Positions 62,907 to 64,000 of a stretch of 64,000 bases of DNA are shown here, one piece after another. The notes under the pieces are model-generated. The model ran no database searches and was not told the origin of the DNA. It was given only the letters and a program-made list of their open reading frames with translations. A program made the position numbers and the translations under genes. The DNA is taken from NCBI RefSeq assembly GCF_021654855.1, contig NZ_AP024202.1, positions 124,001-188,000 of the forward strand, given 5' to 3'. How positions within the stretch are numbered: position 1 is the first letter of the stretch; each line of letters begins with the position of its first letter. Source of the stretch: Thiomicrorhabdus immobilis (lineage in GTDB: Bacteria; Pseudomonadota; Gammaproteobacteria; Thiomicrospirales; Thiomicrospiraceae).

Positions 62907-63437
62907 ATGGCAATTAGAAAATATAAATCGATCGAACCGCAGTTAGCCGACGGTGCTTGGGTAGACGAAAGTGCCGTAGTAATCGGTAAATGTGTTTTAG
63001 GTAAAGATGTCGGGATTTGGCCGAATGCGACTTTACGTGGTGATGTGAATGATATTGTGATTGGCGACCGCTCCAATATCCAAGATGGCGCAGTGGTGCA
63101 TACCACTCATGAGAGTGAAATCTCTAAAGGTTCAAAATGCATTGTCGGCAAAGATGTGACTGTCGGGCATAACGCGGTACTGCATGGCTGCATTATTGAG
63201 GATGAGTGTCTGATTGGCATGGGGGCGGTTGTTTTGGATAATGCGGTCGTACAAAAGCATGTTTTGGTTGGTGCCAACAGTTTGGTGCCGTCAGGTAAGG
63301 TGCTGGAGAGTGGCTATCTTTATGTGGGATCTCCGGTGAAACAAGCCCGCCCGTTAAACGAGAAAGAGTTGGCCTTTTTTAAATATTCCGCCGAGCATTA
63401 CGTAAAGCTAAAAAATGACTTTCAAGCTGAGCAATAA
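62907..63437 (+). CDS. Gamma-carbonic anhydrase family protein (hexapeptide repeat)
   Basis: The 176-residue left-handed beta-helix protein is rich in hexapeptide repeats (for example VVIGKCVLGKDVGIWPNATLRGDV). The zinc-ligand region VVHTTHESE and GHNAVLHG keeps the His residues of gamma-carbonic anhydrases (YrdA/CaiE/PaaY group). GAGGA precedes the ATG. YrdA-like proteins often have no proven activity, so carbonic anhydrase function is possible but not shown. It is followed 59 bp later by the DUF4010-like membrane protein gene. Confidence 0.88.
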   Translation: MAIRKYKSIEPQLADGAWVDESAVVIGKCVLGKDVGIWPNATLRGDVNDIVIGDRSNIQDGAVVHTTHESEISKGSKCIVGKDVTVGHNAVLHGCIIEDECLIGMGAVVLDNAVVQKHVLVGANSLVPSGKVLESGYLYVGSPVKQARPLNEKELAFFKYSAEHYVKLKNDFQAEQ

Positions 63438-63496
63438 GGCCTGGGTTAAACGATTCAACTACGCTATTCAATGACGAAATTACACACGGAATTTTT

Positions 63497-64000
63497 ATGA
63501 TTTCACTGCAGCATGAACTTTGGGCACAACTGATTTTAATTTTGCTATTTAGTTTTTTGACAGGGTCTGAGTTAAGAGGTTATCAGCAAAAGTTTCATGC
63601 AAAAACCCAGCAACTTTTTGTGGGTACGGTCAGGACGATGAGTCTGACAGGGTTGATGGGGAGTGTGTTTTATCTAGTCAATGAGTGGTTGTATCTATTA
63701 GGTTTTTTGGCCTTGTCGATGCTGTTTGCCCTGTTGTACTGGCAACGATTGAAGCTCCATAATAGCAGTTTATTGAGCTTTTTAGTTTGGGCGTTAACCT
63801 ATAGTTATGCCCCGTTGGTCATGACTCAACCGCTTTGGGTCGCCTCTGCGGTTTTTGTGACCATCGTGCTATTGCTCAACTCAAAACAGATGCTGAATGA
63901 ATTGGCTCAAAAAGTCTCCAATGAAGAGTTGAGCACCTTGGCGAAGTTGGTGTTGTTGAGTGTTGTGATTCTGCCGTTGTTGCCTCAAGAAAACATCAAT
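63497..64000 (+). CDS. DUF4010/MgtC-like membrane protein, 5' part
   Basis: The frame is open from ATG 63497 to the window edge (168 codons, 3' end missing). Several membrane helices follow a short amphipathic start (ISLQHELWAQLILILLFSFL, MGSVFYLVNEWLYLLGFLAL, LVTIVLLLNSKQ-like segments). The early motif FLTGSELRGYQQK and the FVGTVRTMSLTGLMG segment match the N-terminus of MgtC/SapB-fused DUF4010 transporters. Function of that family is unknown. The start is supported by ACGGA at a fair distance and by position after the gamma-CA gene. Confidence 0.65.
   Translation, partial: MISLQHELWAQLILILLFSFLTGSELRGYQQKFHAKTQQLFVGTVRTMSLTGLMGSVFYLVNEWLYLLGFLALSMLFALLYWQRLKLHNSSLLSFLVWALTYSYAPLVMTQPLWVASAVFVTIVLLLNSKQMLNELAQKVSNEELSTLAKLVLLSVVILPLLPQENIN

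Noticed and set aside
1-64000. Search for tRNA, rRNA, riboswitch, insertion sequence or phage
   Set aside because: I saw none of the usual tRNA arms, THI-box, transposase or phage-structure motifs by eye; short RNAs could still be missed without a covariance search.

Overview
The window reads as a chromosomal segment of a gammaproteobacterium with a moderate, AT-leaning base composition. The argH / hemC-hemD-hemX-hemY arrangement, tmcA, mnmC, rsuA, msrB and a hybrid peroxiredoxin-glutaredoxin are all typical of that class. A SoxW-like periplasmic thioredoxin, a periplasmic double rhodanese and a Bat (aerotolerance) locus would suit a sulfur oxidiser of the Thiomicrospira/Thiomicrorhabdus/Hydrogenovibrio type, but that placement is inference. 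I saw no rRNA, tRNA, CRISPR array, insertion sequence or prophage.

Layout. 1-5.3 kb: end of a Bat operon (batD), a small membrane protein, trxC, a His-rich unknown and a dynamin-like GTPase. 5.5-23.6 kb: a small Ser/Asn-rich protein divergent from a 5282-residue LapA-like RTX adhesin, which is followed by its terminator and a Ser/Thr kinase-Sel1 protein. 23.7-29.2 kb: apt, a diguanylate cyclase, rsuA, argH and a periplasmic thioredoxin. 29.5-34.0 kb: the hemCDXY operon. 34.3-38.6 kb: a haem-c membrane sensor with a degenerate GGDEF domain, a flavin reductase, xthA and purU. 38.7-48.1 kb: tmcA, a GGDEF/EAL protein, a rhodanese, msrB, mnmC and two small envelope proteins. 48.1-57.7 kb: thiD, a CinA-like molybdopterin-binding-domain protein, a PAS-GGDEF protein, a BaiN-like flavoprotein and a four-gene MacAB-TolC-type export operon. 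57.9-64 kb: a peroxiredoxin-glutaredoxin and glutathione reductase pair behind an OxyR-like site, an EAL protein, two PilZ proteins, a gamma-carbonic anhydrase family protein and the start of a DUF4010-type membrane protein.

Two themes link the genes. The first is cyclic-di-GMP control of surface attachment: two GGDEF cyclases with intact motifs, one GGDEF/EAL protein, one EAL protein, two PilZ proteins and a degenerate GGDEF haem sensor share 64 kb with an adhesin carrying a LapG-type TAAG cleavage motif. The second is thiol and oxidative-stress defence: trxC, msrB, the SoxW-like thioredoxin, the peroxiredoxin-glutaredoxin and glutathione reductase.

The most unusual signal is not a gene. 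The 12-bp perfect palindrome ACCAGGCCTGGT occurs 15 times exactly, plus five single-mismatch copies and one copy keeping the 10-bp core. Intergenic copies always lie 3' of genes, often between convergent genes, and several are extended by unrelated but self-complementary flanks into 20-30 bp hairpins. Intragenic copies mostly encode Pro-Gly-Leu-Val. The palindrome is absent from the 15.8-kb adhesin gene.
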